A DNA stretch of 48,439 bases from Sphingomonas sp. Leaf10 (GTDB taxonomy: Bacteria > Pseudomonadota > Alphaproteobacteria > Sphingomonadales > Sphingomonadaceae), in NCBI RefSeq assembly GCF_001421245.1, contig NZ_LMKE01000029.1, forward strand, positions 1 to 48,439, read 5' to 3'. The notes under the pieces were generated by a model that searched no databases, was not told the origin of the DNA, and saw only the letters and a program-made list of their open reading frames with translations. Each line of letters starts with the position of its first letter. The first letter of the stretch is position 1. This document shows, piece by piece, positions 8,858-17,852 of the stretch. Position numbers and translations under genes: made by a program.

Positions 8858-8887
8858 CAAACATATGAACACGTGCTAATATGTTTG
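8858..8887. promoter_or_regulatory. 30-bp palindromic operator candidate for the SmtB-type repressor
   Basis: CAAACATAT (8858-8866) and ATATGTTTG (8879-8887) are perfectly complementary and centred on CACGTG (8870-8875); 13 of 15 base pairs of the full palindrome match. It begins 8 bp upstream of the repressor ATG and is markedly AT-rich for this genome. Position, length and symmetry fit an ArsR/SmtB-family operator, which usually overlaps the promoter. Confidence 0.75.
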
Positions 8888-8933
8888 CATTCGACGCGGT
8901 GTCAATCATTCCTTCGGATGCGACGACCCGCGC

Positions 8934-9170
8934 TTACCGGTCGATCGGATGGCCGATCCTGTACGGTCCCGACCGCGTTGCCATCGGTCGTCCCTTCCAG
9001 CTCAATCGCACCAGCCCGTCGCCCACCAACGCATCGATCGCGGCGTGTACGACGGGCATTTCGGCGCGCCAATCGGCCGCGATCGTACGCGCCACCTCGC
9101 TTGGACAGATGGTCGCATCCGGCGCGCGTTGGGCGAGGAGGGACAGTATCGCGGCCTTGGCATCCGTCAT
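8934..9170 (-). CDS. DUF3253 domain-containing small protein
   Basis: 78 aa. The sequence ILSLLAQRAPDATICPSEVAR followed by WRAEMPVVHAAIDALVGDGL and a terminal GPYRI segment matches my memory of the DUF3253 family, a small helix-turn-helix-like domain of unknown function. It lies upstream of the metal-responsive repressor on the same strand, separated by 83 bp that hold the palindrome, so it is probably a separate transcript. It is divergent from the CAP lipoprotein gene. No function is claimed. Confidence 0.75.
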   Translation of the reverse strand: MTDAKAAILSLLAQRAPDATICPSEVARTIAADWRAEMPVVHAAIDALVGDGLVRLSWKGRPMATRSGPYRIGHPIDR

Positions 9171-9280
9171 GCCGCTTCATTCCGCACCGCGCGGCGCCGC
9201 GTCAACCGATCCAGTTCAGGTCGGGGCGCGCACGCGGTCGCTTCGACGCCGGGCGCAGCCCATTTACGGGAATGCAACCC

Positions 9281-9324
9281 GTTGCGGCGATAATGACCGG
9301 GAATCGTGCCGTTATCGCCGCAAC
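9281..9324. promoter_or_regulatory. 13-bp perfect inverted repeat before the CAP lipoprotein gene
   Basis: GTTGCGGCGATAA (9281-9293) and its exact complement TTATCGCCGCAAC (9312-9324) are separated by 18 nt. The right arm ends 10 nt before the lipoprotein ATG and just upstream of its GGAAG ribosome-binding site. It may be an operator for the divergent promoter region or a 5'-UTR stem that controls access to the RBS. Confidence 0.5.
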
Positions 9325-9334
9325 CGGAAGTCGT

Positions 9335-10417
9335 ATGATGCGTCCAGTCCCCTCGTCCGGTCCGCGCCGCTGCCTGTATCGGGCGGCGCCATGGCTGTTG
9401 TTCGCGCTGCTGCCCGGGTGCGGCGGCGGCAGTACGCCCAGCAGCGGGGCGATAGTCACCCCGATCGTCACGCCTGCGCCGACCCCAACGCCCACGCCGG
9501 CGCCGACCCCCACGCCGTCGCCCGTCGCGACCGTCAACGAACCCCCGACCGGCGCCGATTTCACGACTTCCGTCGCGCAACTCTATGCCGCCGCGCCCAA
9601 TATCGCCGCCTGCCAGACCGGACAGCTCAAACCGGCGGTGGGTGCCCGGGTGCTGGCGGTGCTCAACGATATCCGTGCGCACCACGGCCTGCCTGCCGTC
9701 ACCTATGCGATGGCCGAGGAAGCAGCATCGATGCAGTCGGCGCTGATGATGGCCGCCAATGGCCAGTTGAGCCACACCCCGCCGACCGACTGGAAATGCT
9801 ATACCGGTGCCGGTGCCACTGCGGCCGGGCAGAGCAACATCTATCTCGGCTACGGCTCCGGCCTGCGCTATTCGCAGGATGCCGACATCATGATCGGGTT
9901 CCTGACCGACGTCGACAATCTGATCGCGAACAATATCGGCCACCGCCGCTGGCTGCTCTATCCATTCCTGTCGAGCGTCGCCTATGGCCGCGTCGCCGGG
10001 GCGGAGGCGACGCGCGGTCGCGCCGACGGGGCGTCGATCAAGGTCATCAACACGACCCAGAACTTCACCGGCCCGCTGCCCGATTTCGTCGCCTATCCCT
10101 ATCAGGACTATCCGGCGCGCTATTACGCCAATGGCGCGCTGCTGTCGTTCAGCGTCATCGCCGACAAGACACGCAATTTCGGCGCGAACGCACAGGTTCG
10201 CTTCGCCAACGCGGCGATCACGGTCCGGCCGCGCGACGGGGCGGCGCTGACGGTCGGCAATATCGCGTATGACAATGACGGTTTCGGCCTGCCGAACAGC
10301 CTGCAATGGAGCGTGGCGGGTCTGGCGGCGAACACCACCTATGACGTGACCATCAGCAACGTCGTGGTCGCGGGCGTGCCCAAGAACTACAGCTATTATT
10401 TCCGCCTGACGCCCTGA
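9335..10417 (+). CDS. CAP (SCP-like) domain lipoprotein
   Basis: 360 aa. The N-terminus is basic (PRRCLYRAAP), then hydrophobic, with a lipobox LLPGC (Cys29), so it is probably a membrane-anchored lipoprotein. A Pro/Thr-rich linker (about residues 45-65, repeats of PTPT and APTPT) follows. A CAP/CRISP/PR-1 type domain begins near VLAVLNDIRAHHGLPAVTY and includes LSHTPPTDW and IGHRRWLLYPF. The family is extracellular; bacterial members are poorly characterised. ATG 9335 is followed by a second ATG at 9338 with better spacing to GGAAG. The gene is divergent from the DUF3253 gene and 41 bp upstream of the alkylation-repair gene. Confidence 0.85.
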   Translation: MMRPVPSSGPRRCLYRAAPWLLFALLPGCGGGSTPSSGAIVTPIVTPAPTPTPTPAPTPTPSPVATVNEPPTGADFTTSVAQLYAAAPNIAACQTGQLKPAVGARVLAVLNDIRAHHGLPAVTYAMAEEAASMQSALMMAANGQLSHTPPTDWKCYTGAGATAAGQSNIYLGYGSGLRYSQDADIMIGFLTDVDNLIANNIGHRRWLLYPFLSSVAYGRVAGAEATRGRADGASIKVINTTQNFTGPLPDFVAYPYQDYPARYYANGALLSFSVIADKTRNFGANAQVRFANAAITVRPRDGAALTVGNIAYDNDGFGLPNSLQWSVAGLAANTTYDVTISNVVVAGVPKNYSYYFRLTP

Positions 10418-10458
10418 ACCTTGCCTGCGGTCATGGGGTGGCCGATGATCGGCCTGTC

Positions 10459-11559
10459 ATGACCGAACCCAAATCTCCGCTGCTGAAAGACCTGCTCGGG
10501 CCGGATGCGGTCGCGACCATCGCCGATGCCGGTGTCGCCGCCTCGGCCCGCTTCGATCGGGCCGCCTTCGCCACGGCCGCGCTGGCCGGCCTCGACACGC
10601 TGTCGATCATGGAGCGGGTCCGTCATATCGCCGATGCGCTGCATCCGGCACTGCCGGCCGACTACCCGACGGCACTCGACCTGTTGCGGGCGATGGCGCC
10701 GCACCTGACCCATGCGTTTCAGGTGATGGCGATCACCGAATATGTGCCACGCCACGGCCTGTCCGATGTCGATCGCTCGCTTGCGGCGCTGGCCGACCTC
10801 ACCCGCTTCGGCAGCGCCGAATTCGCGGTCCGGCCGTTCCTGGCGCAGGATGTCGAAGGCACGCTGCGCGCGATGCAACGCTGGAGCCGTCACGAGAACG
10901 AGCACGTCCGCCGCCTCGCCAGCGAGGGCAGCCGGCCACGCCTGCCATGGGGCAGCCGTATCGCCGCGTTCCGACAGGACCCGACGCTCGCCGCGCCGAT
11001 CCTCGATACGCTGCGCGCCGATCCCAGCGCCTATGTCCGCAAATCGGTCGCCAACCATCTAAACGATATCGGCAAGGACCGGCCCGACTGGCTGGTAGCC
11101 CATCTGTCGCGCTGGCCGGGCGAGGATGCGGCGACGTCGTGGATCGTCCGCCATGCGTTGCGTACGCTGGTGAAACAGGGCGATCCCGCCGCCCTTGCGC
11201 TGCTCGGCGCCGATCACGACGCGCAACTGGCGGTGGAGCATTTCGCGGTCGCACCGGCGGCGGTCGCGCTAGGGGAAGCGATCACCCTCGACGTACGGCT
11301 ACGCTCGACCGCGCCGGTCGATCAGCATGTGGTGGTCGACTATCGGCTCCACTATGTCCGACCGCGTGGCAAAAGCGCGGCCAAGGTCTTCAAGCTGAAG
11401 ACCTTCGACCTGCCCGCCAGCGCGACCGTGGCGCTGACGACCCGGCAGACGATCCGCGATTTCAGCACCCGCCGCCATCACCCCGGACGGCACGTCGTCG
11501 AGCTGTTCGTTAACGGCCACATCCGGGCGATCGCGGCGTTCGATCTGGCGGGCGGTTGA
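10459..11559 (+). CDS. DNA alkylation repair protein, AlkC-like with C-terminal Ig-like domain
   Basis: 366 aa. The N-terminal part (about 1-250) is a HEAT-repeat (ALK) superhelix, with LLKDLLGPDAVATIAD at the start, the glycosylase-region segment WSRHENEHVRRLASEGSRP, and SAYVRKSVANHLNDIGKD. The family flips out and excises N3-methylpurines without base intercalation. The last 110 residues form a beta-rich domain (DVRLRSTAPVDQHVVVDY to HVVELFVNGH), fitting the Ig-like domain described in AlkC glycosylases. ATG 10459 matches family N-termini; an in-frame GTG at 10438 is possible, and neither has a strong ribosome-binding site. A small GGCCGAT/ATCGGCC palindrome (10440-10454) precedes the ATG. 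Confidence 0.85.
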   Translation: MTEPKSPLLKDLLGPDAVATIADAGVAASARFDRAAFATAALAGLDTLSIMERVRHIADALHPALPADYPTALDLLRAMAPHLTHAFQVMAITEYVPRHGLSDVDRSLAALADLTRFGSAEFAVRPFLAQDVEGTLRAMQRWSRHENEHVRRLASEGSRPRLPWGSRIAAFRQDPTLAAPILDTLRADPSAYVRKSVANHLNDIGKDRPDWLVAHLSRWPGEDAATSWIVRHALRTLVKQGDPAALALLGADHDAQLAVEHFAVAPAAVALGEAITLDVRLRSTAPVDQHVVVDYRLHYVRPRGKSAAKVFKLKTFDLPASATVALTTRQTIRDFSTRRHHPGRHVVELFVNGHIRAIAAFDLAGG

Positions 11560-11577
11560 GCCGGTCAACCGCCTCCT

Positions 11578-14500
11578 TCATTGCGGCACCTTCGTCGGCG
11601 CGACGTTCCACCCGCGCAGGGTCACGGTCGGCTGCACGCCGATCGTCGCGGGATAGCGGATGGTGACGGTGCGGGACTCCCTTGGGAGGAGCGAGATGTA
11701 GTTGTCGCTGTAGAAGGCGGGGAGGATGCGGTTCCCGTCGGGGCCGAGCAGCGTCAGTTTGGCGTTCAGCGCGGCGACCGGGCCGTCGTTCGACAGCGTC
11801 ACCGTAACCATGCGGTCGTTGCCATCGACCACCGGCGCGGTCATCCGCGTGGTCAGCGTCGCCGGGGCGAGCGCGTTCAGCGCCTCATACGAAGCCGCAT
11901 CACGCCCGCGCCAGTAGAAATTGTCCGACACCGGCTTGCCCGCCGCATCGGACAGGGTTAGCCGCACCAGCACCACCGGATGCGCCGCGTACAGCGTGTC
12001 GAGCGGTACTACGGCGAGCGGCGTCGCCCGGTTGGCGAGCGCATCGACCCGGTCGGTCCGCGCGAACAGCTCGGCATTGTCCAGCCCGACGACCCGCACG
12101 CTGGCGGTCAGCCCCTTCGCATCCGCCTGCGTCGTGTTGAGCACGACCAGTTCGTTGCCGGGCAGGTTCAGCTGGACGTGAAGCGGCTCGGTCGCCTTCT
12201 TGGCACCATAATAGGCGGCATGAGTGTCGTAATCCCATGAATAGATCTGCCACGCGTTCGAAGGCCACGCCGGATGCGTCATCCATAGCAGCCGTCCGCT
12301 ATTTTTCGTCCACAGATGGCCGAGGAACCCTTCATACATCGCCTTGTGCGTTTCGAGGTTCATCATCTGCGCCTTGCGCTCGAAATCGGCGAAGTCCTTG
12401 CCCGGACCGAACATCGTCGCCAGCGTCTGCATGAACGTCTTCGTGTCGCCATTCCCGCCGAAATGCCAGTCGTGATAGGCGAGCACGTCGCCCAGCGGCC
12501 AGCGATCGGCGGCGGGAACGTAGGATGCGATCGATTCTGCGGTCGACAGCGACGGCGTGCCGGTTTCGACCGAGAAACCGGTGGCGAGATCGGTGAAATA
12601 TCCGACCGGCGCCCGGTAATTATACGGGCCGGACCCCTGCAAATTGACGACGTTGGACGATCCGGTGAACCAGCGGGTGCCGTCCAACTGGAACACGGCA
12701 TCGTCCAGCCCCTCGTTCAGCGCCGGATAGGGGACGCCTTCGTTGCGGCCGAACCACAGGATGATCGACGGGTGGTTGCGATAGCGGGCGATGGTGTCGC
12801 GCGCGTTGGCCAGGAACAGCGACGCGTCGTCGGGCTCGACCTGGAAATTCTGCGTCGATTGCCAGAAATCGTTCAGGACCATCATGCCGTTCTCGTCGGC
12901 CAGGTCGTAGAATTCCTCTTCGGTATTGGTGCCCATCCAGTTGCGAATGACGTTCATATGCGCCTCGCGCTGGAGGCGGAAGAAGGGGCTAAGCCATTGA
13001 TAGCTGACCCGCTTCATCGCGTCGTCCATGCCCCAGTTGCCGCCGCGCGCCGCGATGCGCACGCCGTTCACCCGGATGGTCAGATGCGGTTCGGGCAGGG
13101 TTTCGGGGATCGCGGTCACCGCGCGCGACGCCTCGCCCGCAGGGGTCAGCGATTCCGCCCATCCGGTCGGCGTCTGCTTGATCGCGCCGTGGCGGACGTC
13201 GATCAGCTTCTGTCCGGCCAGACCGCCATCGGTGGTCTGCACGTTCACGCGGCGCAGCGCCCCGGCGGCGTCGAACAGCGACAGGTCGTAGCTGACCTCG
13301 CGGATGCCGAAGCGTCCGGCCTTGCTGTCGGACACGCCGTTCGCGTCGCTGACTTGATAGGTCGCGTGATAGAGATGGGGTTCGCCATAGCCGTTCGGCC
13401 ACCATAATTTCGGATTGGCGACGGTGAGCGCGGGGAAATCGGCGGGCGTGAATCGCACGTCGCTGCGCCCGGCGGGGGCGGTCACGCGCTTGTCGACGGT
13501 GACCCCTTCGAACGCGACCCTGACCGTGACCGGCGCGGCGGGGCCGCTATTGTCGATGGGCACGGTGATATGGATAGCGGCGCGGTCGGTGCGCGGCAGC
13601 GGCAGGTCGGTGACGACGTGCGGGTCGAGGATGCGGATGCTGCCATGCGCCAGCAGCTCAACCGGGCGCCACAGCCCGGTGTTGCGATCGCGGATGCCGG
13701 GGATCCAGTCCCACCCCTCGGTCGCGACGAAGGTCGGCCCGTCGATCGCCAGTTGTCCGCCATTTTCGCCGACACCCCCCGCGACCGATTGTTCGTGGGG
13801 AATGCCCGGATGCGGCGGCGGCGACACCCGCACCGCGATGACGTTCTCGCCCGCGACCGGTACATAGTCGAATTGGCCGCGAATGAACGCGCCGCGTGTG
13901 GTGCCGAGCGGCGCGCCGTTCGCCCAGATTTCGGAGGCATAGTTGATGCCGCCGAACACGATCGTCAGCTTCTTGCCCGCAGCCTCCGCCGGCACGGTGA
14001 AGCGGGTGCGGTACCAATAGTCCTGCCGCGCCAGCTTCTCCGGAATCTTCAGGTTGTTGAGGCCGTAATAGGGATCGGGATAGACGCCGCGATCGACCAG
14101 CGTCTGGAGCACGGTGCCGGGCACCGTCGCCGCGCGCCATGTGCCCTTGGCCGTACCGGGCCGCGACAAGGCGGCGCCGTCCGCCACGACGTCAGGGGCG
14201 GCGGCGAGTTGCCAACCATTGATCTGCCACCGTCCAGGGGTGGTCGGCTGCATGACAGGCGCGGTCGGCAGTGGTTTGGCGACGGGTGGGCTGTACGCCC
14301 CGCCCTTTGACTGCGGCAGGGTCCATGGGTCCTGTTGTTGCGTCAGGCCGATATTCGCCTGTTTCTGGAACGGCCAGGTGACGCCGACTTCCCATAGCTG
14401 GACATTGTCGAAATCGGGGCGGGGCAGCTTCGCGACGTCCGCTGCCGACAATGGCCGTTCGTGCAGCGTGACGCCGACCAGCGTGCCGCCGAAATGTGGC

Positions 14501-14958
14501 TTGCCTGGGATCGCGCGGGCAACATGCAGGATGCCCTGCGTCGCGCTGGCGCGGGCGGCGCCGGCGGCGACCCGGCGGCCATCGACATACAGCGTCGCAC
14601 GGCTGCCGTCGGAAACGACCGCGACCTGCGTCCAGCGGCCGGGGGCGATGGCGGGACCGGCGATCGTCGAGGCGCCGTCGCGCAGCATCAGCCGTCCGTC
14701 GTCGAGGCCGAGTACCCGCGCATCGCCGATCGCGACCAGTGGCACCATGCCCGCCTGCCGCGCCGCGCCCTTGATCCAGAGCGTCACGCTGTACGGCGCG
14801 CCGGCCGACAGCACCGGTCCGTCGATCGGGCGTTCAATGCCGATCCCGCCGGACAGGAAGCTGGCATTGTACGGCCCACCATTGGCCGGCACTTGGGCTG
14901 CGGCGATGCCGCCTGATCCCACCGTGACAAGCAGCGTAGCGATCACGCCGAATTTCAT
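11578..14958 (-). CDS. Secreted glycoside hydrolase family 2 enzyme with N-terminal LamG-like domain
   Basis: 1126 aa. It has a signal peptide (GVIATLLVTVGSGGIAAAQ), a LamG/concanavalin-like domain at about 25-190 (SVTLWIKGAAR, QVAVVSDGSRATLYVDGRRV), then GH2 sugar-binding, immunoglobulin-like and TIM-barrel domains. The putative acid/base is Glu740 in WFGRNEG and the nucleophile Glu798 in SVETGTPS. The LNNLKIPEKLARQDYWYR segment resembles the exo-beta-glucosaminidase/beta-mannosidase branch of GH2 more than LacZ. It is probably periplasmic or outer-membrane associated. The start at 14958 overlaps the sugar-porter stop by 4 nt (ATGA), so it is last in a TBDR > halogenase > porter > GH2 operon. 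A longer in-frame extension upstream lies inside the porter gene and is rejected. Confidence 0.9.
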   Translation of the reverse strand: MKFGVIATLLVTVGSGGIAAAQVPANGGPYNASFLSGGIGIERPIDGPVLSAGAPYSVTLWIKGAARQAGMVPLVAIGDARVLGLDDGRLMLRDGASTIAGPAIAPGRWTQVAVVSDGSRATLYVDGRRVAAGAARASATQGILHVARAIPGKPHFGGTLVGVTLHERPLSAADVAKLPRPDFDNVQLWEVGVTWPFQKQANIGLTQQQDPWTLPQSKGGAYSPPVAKPLPTAPVMQPTTPGRWQINGWQLAAAPDVVADGAALSRPGTAKGTWRAATVPGTVLQTLVDRGVYPDPYYGLNNLKIPEKLARQDYWYRTRFTVPAEAAGKKLTIVFGGINYASEIWANGAPLGTTRGAFIRGQFDYVPVAGENVIAVRVSPPPHPGIPHEQSVAGGVGENGGQLAIDGPTFVATEGWDWIPGIRDRNTGLWRPVELLAHGSIRILDPHVVTDLPLPRTDRAAIHITVPIDNSGPAAPVTVRVAFEGVTVDKRVTAPAGRSDVRFTPADFPALTVANPKLWWPNGYGEPHLYHATYQVSDANGVSDSKAGRFGIREVSYDLSLFDAAGALRRVNVQTTDGGLAGQKLIDVRHGAIKQTPTGWAESLTPAGEASRAVTAIPETLPEPHLTIRVNGVRIAARGGNWGMDDAMKRVSYQWLSPFFRLQREAHMNVIRNWMGTNTEEEFYDLADENGMMVLNDFWQSTQNFQVEPDDASLFLANARDTIARYRNHPSIILWFGRNEGVPYPALNEGLDDAVFQLDGTRWFTGSSNVVNLQGSGPYNYRAPVGYFTDLATGFSVETGTPSLSTAESIASYVPAADRWPLGDVLAYHDWHFGGNGDTKTFMQTLATMFGPGKDFADFERKAQMMNLETHKAMYEGFLGHLWTKNSGRLLWMTHPAWPSNAWQIYSWDYDTHAAYYGAKKATEPLHVQLNLPGNELVVLNTTQADAKGLTASVRVVGLDNAELFARTDRVDALANRATPLAVVPLDTLYAAHPVVLVRLTLSDAAGKPVSDNFYWRGRDAASYEALNALAPATLTTRMTAPVVDGNDRMVTVTLSNDGPVAALNAKLTLLGPDGNRILPAFYSDNYISLLPRESRTVTIRYPATIGVQPTVTLRGWNVAPTKVPQ

Positions 14959-16256
14959 GCAGAAGTCCTTTTGGTCAGGTCGGCGCTGATCGCTTCGAGA
15001 TCGCGGCCACGGGTTTCGGGGAACAGCCGCCAGACCAGCAGCGCCTGCAACAGCGTCGCCGCGGCAAAGCCCCAGAAGGGGAGCGCGCGGTCCCATTGCG
15101 CGATGAGCGGAAAGGCGAAGGATAGCGCGGCATTGGCGACCCAGTGGGTGGCGCTGCCGATCGCCTGTCCGCGCGCGCGTACGTCGGTCGGGAATATCTC
15201 GCTCAAATAGACCCAGATCACCGCGCCCTGCGACATGGCGAAGGCGGCGATGAACAGGATCAGCAGCGGCAGGAGCAAGGCGGGCGACGCCGCGCCCATA
15301 TACACCAGCGCGACCCCAGCGAGTGCGATCGCGGTGACGATACCGCCGCCGATCAGCAGCGGCTTGCGCCCGACCCGGTCGATCACGCCCATGCCGATGA
15401 CCGTCGCGATCAGGTTCGCGCCCCCGATCGCGATCGCCTGCACATCGCCCGACACGCCGGTGAAGCCGGCGGCGGCGAAGATGTCGTTCAGATAATAGAG
15501 GATCGCGTTGATGCCCGACAATTGGTTGAACAGGCCGATGGCGATGGCGAGCAGGATCGGCAGGCGGTGGACGCGCCAGTCGAGCCGGCCCGTCCCGCCG
15601 GTCTCCGCCGCCGGGATCGCATCGAGGCCGAGCCGCGCCGCCGCCCGGGCCGCTTCCTGATCGCGGCCGCGCGCGGTGAGCCAGCGCGGGCTTTGCGGCA
15701 GGCCGGTCAAGAGCACGAGGAACAGCGCGGCGGGAACGGCCGCCACGCCCAGCTTCCACCGCCAGGCGAGGTCGGGTGCGACCGCCTGCGCGACCAGATA
15801 GTTGCTGAGATAGGCGACTAGGATGCCGGCGACGATGTTGAACTGGAACAGCCCGACCAGCAGCCCGCGCCGCTTCGCCGAACTGATCTCGGCGATATAG
15901 ACGGGCACGAGTACCGACGACGCCCCGATGGCGAGACCGCCGAGCACGCGGAACGCAACGAAACCGGTCAGCGTGGTGGCGATCGCGCAGCCGATGGCCG
16001 ACACGACATAGAGCAACCCGATGACCCGCAGTACCGCGAGGCTACCCCAGCGGTCGCCCGGCGCACCGCTGAACAATGCCCCGACCAGCGTCCCCCACAA
16101 AGCGGCGGAGACGGCGAAGCCCAAGCCCGCTTCGGACAGCGCATATTGGCTGCGCAGCGCGTCGGTGACGCCGGAGATGACGGCAGTGTCGAACCCGAAC
16201 AGCAGGCCGCCCAGGCTCATCGCGACGACGGCGCGGGTGTGGGTGGTGCCGCTCAT
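14955..16256 (-). CDS. MFS sugar porter (SP family)
   Basis: 433 aa with about 12 membrane segments. Sugar-porter signatures are present: GLLFGFDTAVISGV in TM1, PVYIAEISSAKRRG after TM4, and QLSGINAILYYLND in TM7. It is an inner-membrane transporter for a monosaccharide or short oligosaccharide by proton symport. It starts inside the halogenase stop (ATGA) and ends inside the GH2 start (ATGA), so synthesis of all three is probably coupled. In the operon it would carry sugars released by the GH2 enzyme from periplasm to cytoplasm. Confidence 0.93.
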   Translation of the reverse strand: MSGTTHTRAVVAMSLGGLLFGFDTAVISGVTDALRSQYALSEAGLGFAVSAALWGTLVGALFSGAPGDRWGSLAVLRVIGLLYVVSAIGCAIATTLTGFVAFRVLGGLAIGASSVLVPVYIAEISSAKRRGLLVGLFQFNIVAGILVAYLSNYLVAQAVAPDLAWRWKLGVAAVPAALFLVLLTGLPQSPRWLTARGRDQEAARAAARLGLDAIPAAETGGTGRLDWRVHRLPILLAIAIGLFNQLSGINAILYYLNDIFAAAGFTGVSGDVQAIAIGGANLIATVIGMGVIDRVGRKPLLIGGGIVTAIALAGVALVYMGAASPALLLPLLILFIAAFAMSQGAVIWVYLSEIFPTDVRARGQAIGSATHWVANAALSFAFPLIAQWDRALPFWGFAAATLLQALLVWRLFPETRGRDLEAISADLTKRTSA

Positions 16257-17755
16257 GCGCCGGCCACCCGGGCGAGGAAGCGCCCATGCGGTTCGGCATG
16301 GGCCAGCGTCCTGGCGATGGCGGCGCGCATCCGGTCAAAACTGTCGGCCAGATCGTCCTCGCCGATCGCATCCGCCAGCGGCGAATGGCGGAGCGGCAGG
16401 TCGCCAAAGCCCGCATACAGGCTCAACCAGCTCGGGTCCTGGAACGTGTCCCACTCGTTGCGCACGAATTCTCCTCCCGAACGCCATGCGTCCAGCTTGA
16501 TCTGCAAGGGTTCCGGCGGTTCGACCGCGCGAATGGATTGCCAGAACGGCTCGTCGCGGCCGTTGGCGAGATAGTGCAGGAACAGGAAGTCGCGCAGCCG
16601 TTCGAATTCCAGCACCGATTGCCGGTTGTAGGTGGCGGCGAGGCGGGGATCGCAGGTCCGGTCGGGGAACAAGGCGACGAAGCGTTCCAGCCCCGACTGG
16701 ATCAGCGAGATGCTGGTCGATTCGAGCGGTTCGAGGAAGCCCGAGGCGAGGCCGAGGCCGACGACATTGCCGCTCCAGAAGCGCGTCCGGTGCCCGGTGA
16801 CGAAGCGGAGCCGATTGGGATCGGCGAGCGGTGCGCCCTCCAGCGAGGCGAGCAGCGCGTCCTCGGCATCGGCATCGGACTGGAACGCGCTGCAATAGAC
16901 GCTGCCATTCCCGATACGGTGGCGCAGCGGGATGCGCCATTGCCAGCCGGCGGGGCGGGCGGTGGCGACGGTATAGGGGGTGGGATCGCCCGGCCCCGCG
17001 CGGCACGGGATCGCCACCGCCCGGTCGCAGGGCAGCCAGTGCGACCAGTCGACATAGGGCACACCCAGCGCCTCGCCGAGCAACAGGCTGCGAAATCCCG
17101 ACGCGTCGATCCACAGGTCGCCGGCGATGGCGCGTCCGTCGTCGAGCTCGACCTGCGTCACATGGCCGCGTGCCGGATCGGTCGCGACGTCGACGATCCG
17201 TCCGTCGACATGGGTGACGTGATTGGCGAGGGCGAGGCGGCGCAGCAGCGCGGCGAACTTCGCCGCATCGAAATGCAGCGCGAAGTTGAAGACGCCAAGG
17301 TCGTTGGCGGGCCGCTCAGCCGGCGGCAGGAACAGGCCGCCCCGCGCCAGTTGCGTCGCGAGGCAATAGTCGGCGAGCGGACCTGCGCGGCCGATCGCGT
17401 TCAGTTTCAGCCAATAGTGATGGAAGGCCACCCCCTGCGCCCCGACCCCGTACAGGCCGAAAGGGTGGAAGAAGCGATGCCCGTCGCCGCCCCAGCCATC
17501 GAAACGGATGCCGTATTTGATCGTGCCGCCGGTTTCGCGCAGCACGTCGGGTTCGCCCAGTTCGATCGCCGACAGGAAATCGCGGATCGCCGGCACCGTC
17601 GCCTCGCCGACGCCGACCGTGCCGATCGCGGCACTGTCGACGACGGTGATCGAGAGCTTGAGATGCGCGAGCCGCCGCGCGAGATAGGTCGCGGCCATCC
17701 ACCCGGCGGTGCCGCCGCCGACGATGACGATCGATCGAACCGGTTCGTGCGGCAT
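16253..17755 (-). CDS. Flavin-dependent (tryptophan) halogenase-family protein, copy A
   Basis: 500 aa, usual length for the family. The FAD Rossmann motif is GGGTAGW (13-19). Lys80 in TIKYGIRF corresponds to PrnA Lys79. The halogenase signature WQWRIP is at 271-276, and Glu345 in EPLES corresponds to PrnA Glu346. The catalytic residues are therefore kept. ATG 17755 has GGGGGGAC directly upstream. The gene lies between a TBDR and a sugar porter, not with tryptophan or secondary-metabolite genes, so the true substrate is unknown; a modified glycan-linked aromatic or a non-halogenating role is possible. It needs reduced flavin from a reductase, and none is adjacent. Confidence 0.9.
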   Translation of the reverse strand: MPHEPVRSIVIVGGGTAGWMAATYLARRLAHLKLSITVVDSAAIGTVGVGEATVPAIRDFLSAIELGEPDVLRETGGTIKYGIRFDGWGGDGHRFFHPFGLYGVGAQGVAFHHYWLKLNAIGRAGPLADYCLATQLARGGLFLPPAERPANDLGVFNFALHFDAAKFAALLRRLALANHVTHVDGRIVDVATDPARGHVTQVELDDGRAIAGDLWIDASGFRSLLLGEALGVPYVDWSHWLPCDRAVAIPCRAGPGDPTPYTVATARPAGWQWRIPLRHRIGNGSVYCSAFQSDADAEDALLASLEGAPLADPNRLRFVTGHRTRFWSGNVVGLGLASGFLEPLESTSISLIQSGLERFVALFPDRTCDPRLAATYNRQSVLEFERLRDFLFLHYLANGRDEPFWQSIRAVEPPEPLQIKLDAWRSGGEFVRNEWDTFQDPSWLSLYAGFGDLPLRHSPLADAIGEDDLADSFDRMRAAIARTLAHAEPHGRFLARVAGA

Positions 17756-17852
17756 CTGTCCCCCCTTCGTCGCGTTCGATCGATACCCCACCCCTTGTCC
17801 CGTGTCGCCGCCGCGACGCTGCGCGACGGCGACTGCGGACGAAGGGAGCCGA

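Noticed and set aside
9476..9532. Tandem CCGACCCC-like DNA repeat
   Set aside because: It encodes the Pro/Thr linker of the CAP lipoprotein, which explains the periodicity.
14959..15759. Upstream extension of the GH2 frame to give a 1393-residue protein
   Set aside because: The extra part lies in a shifted frame over the sugar-porter gene; a clean signal peptide begins at 14958.
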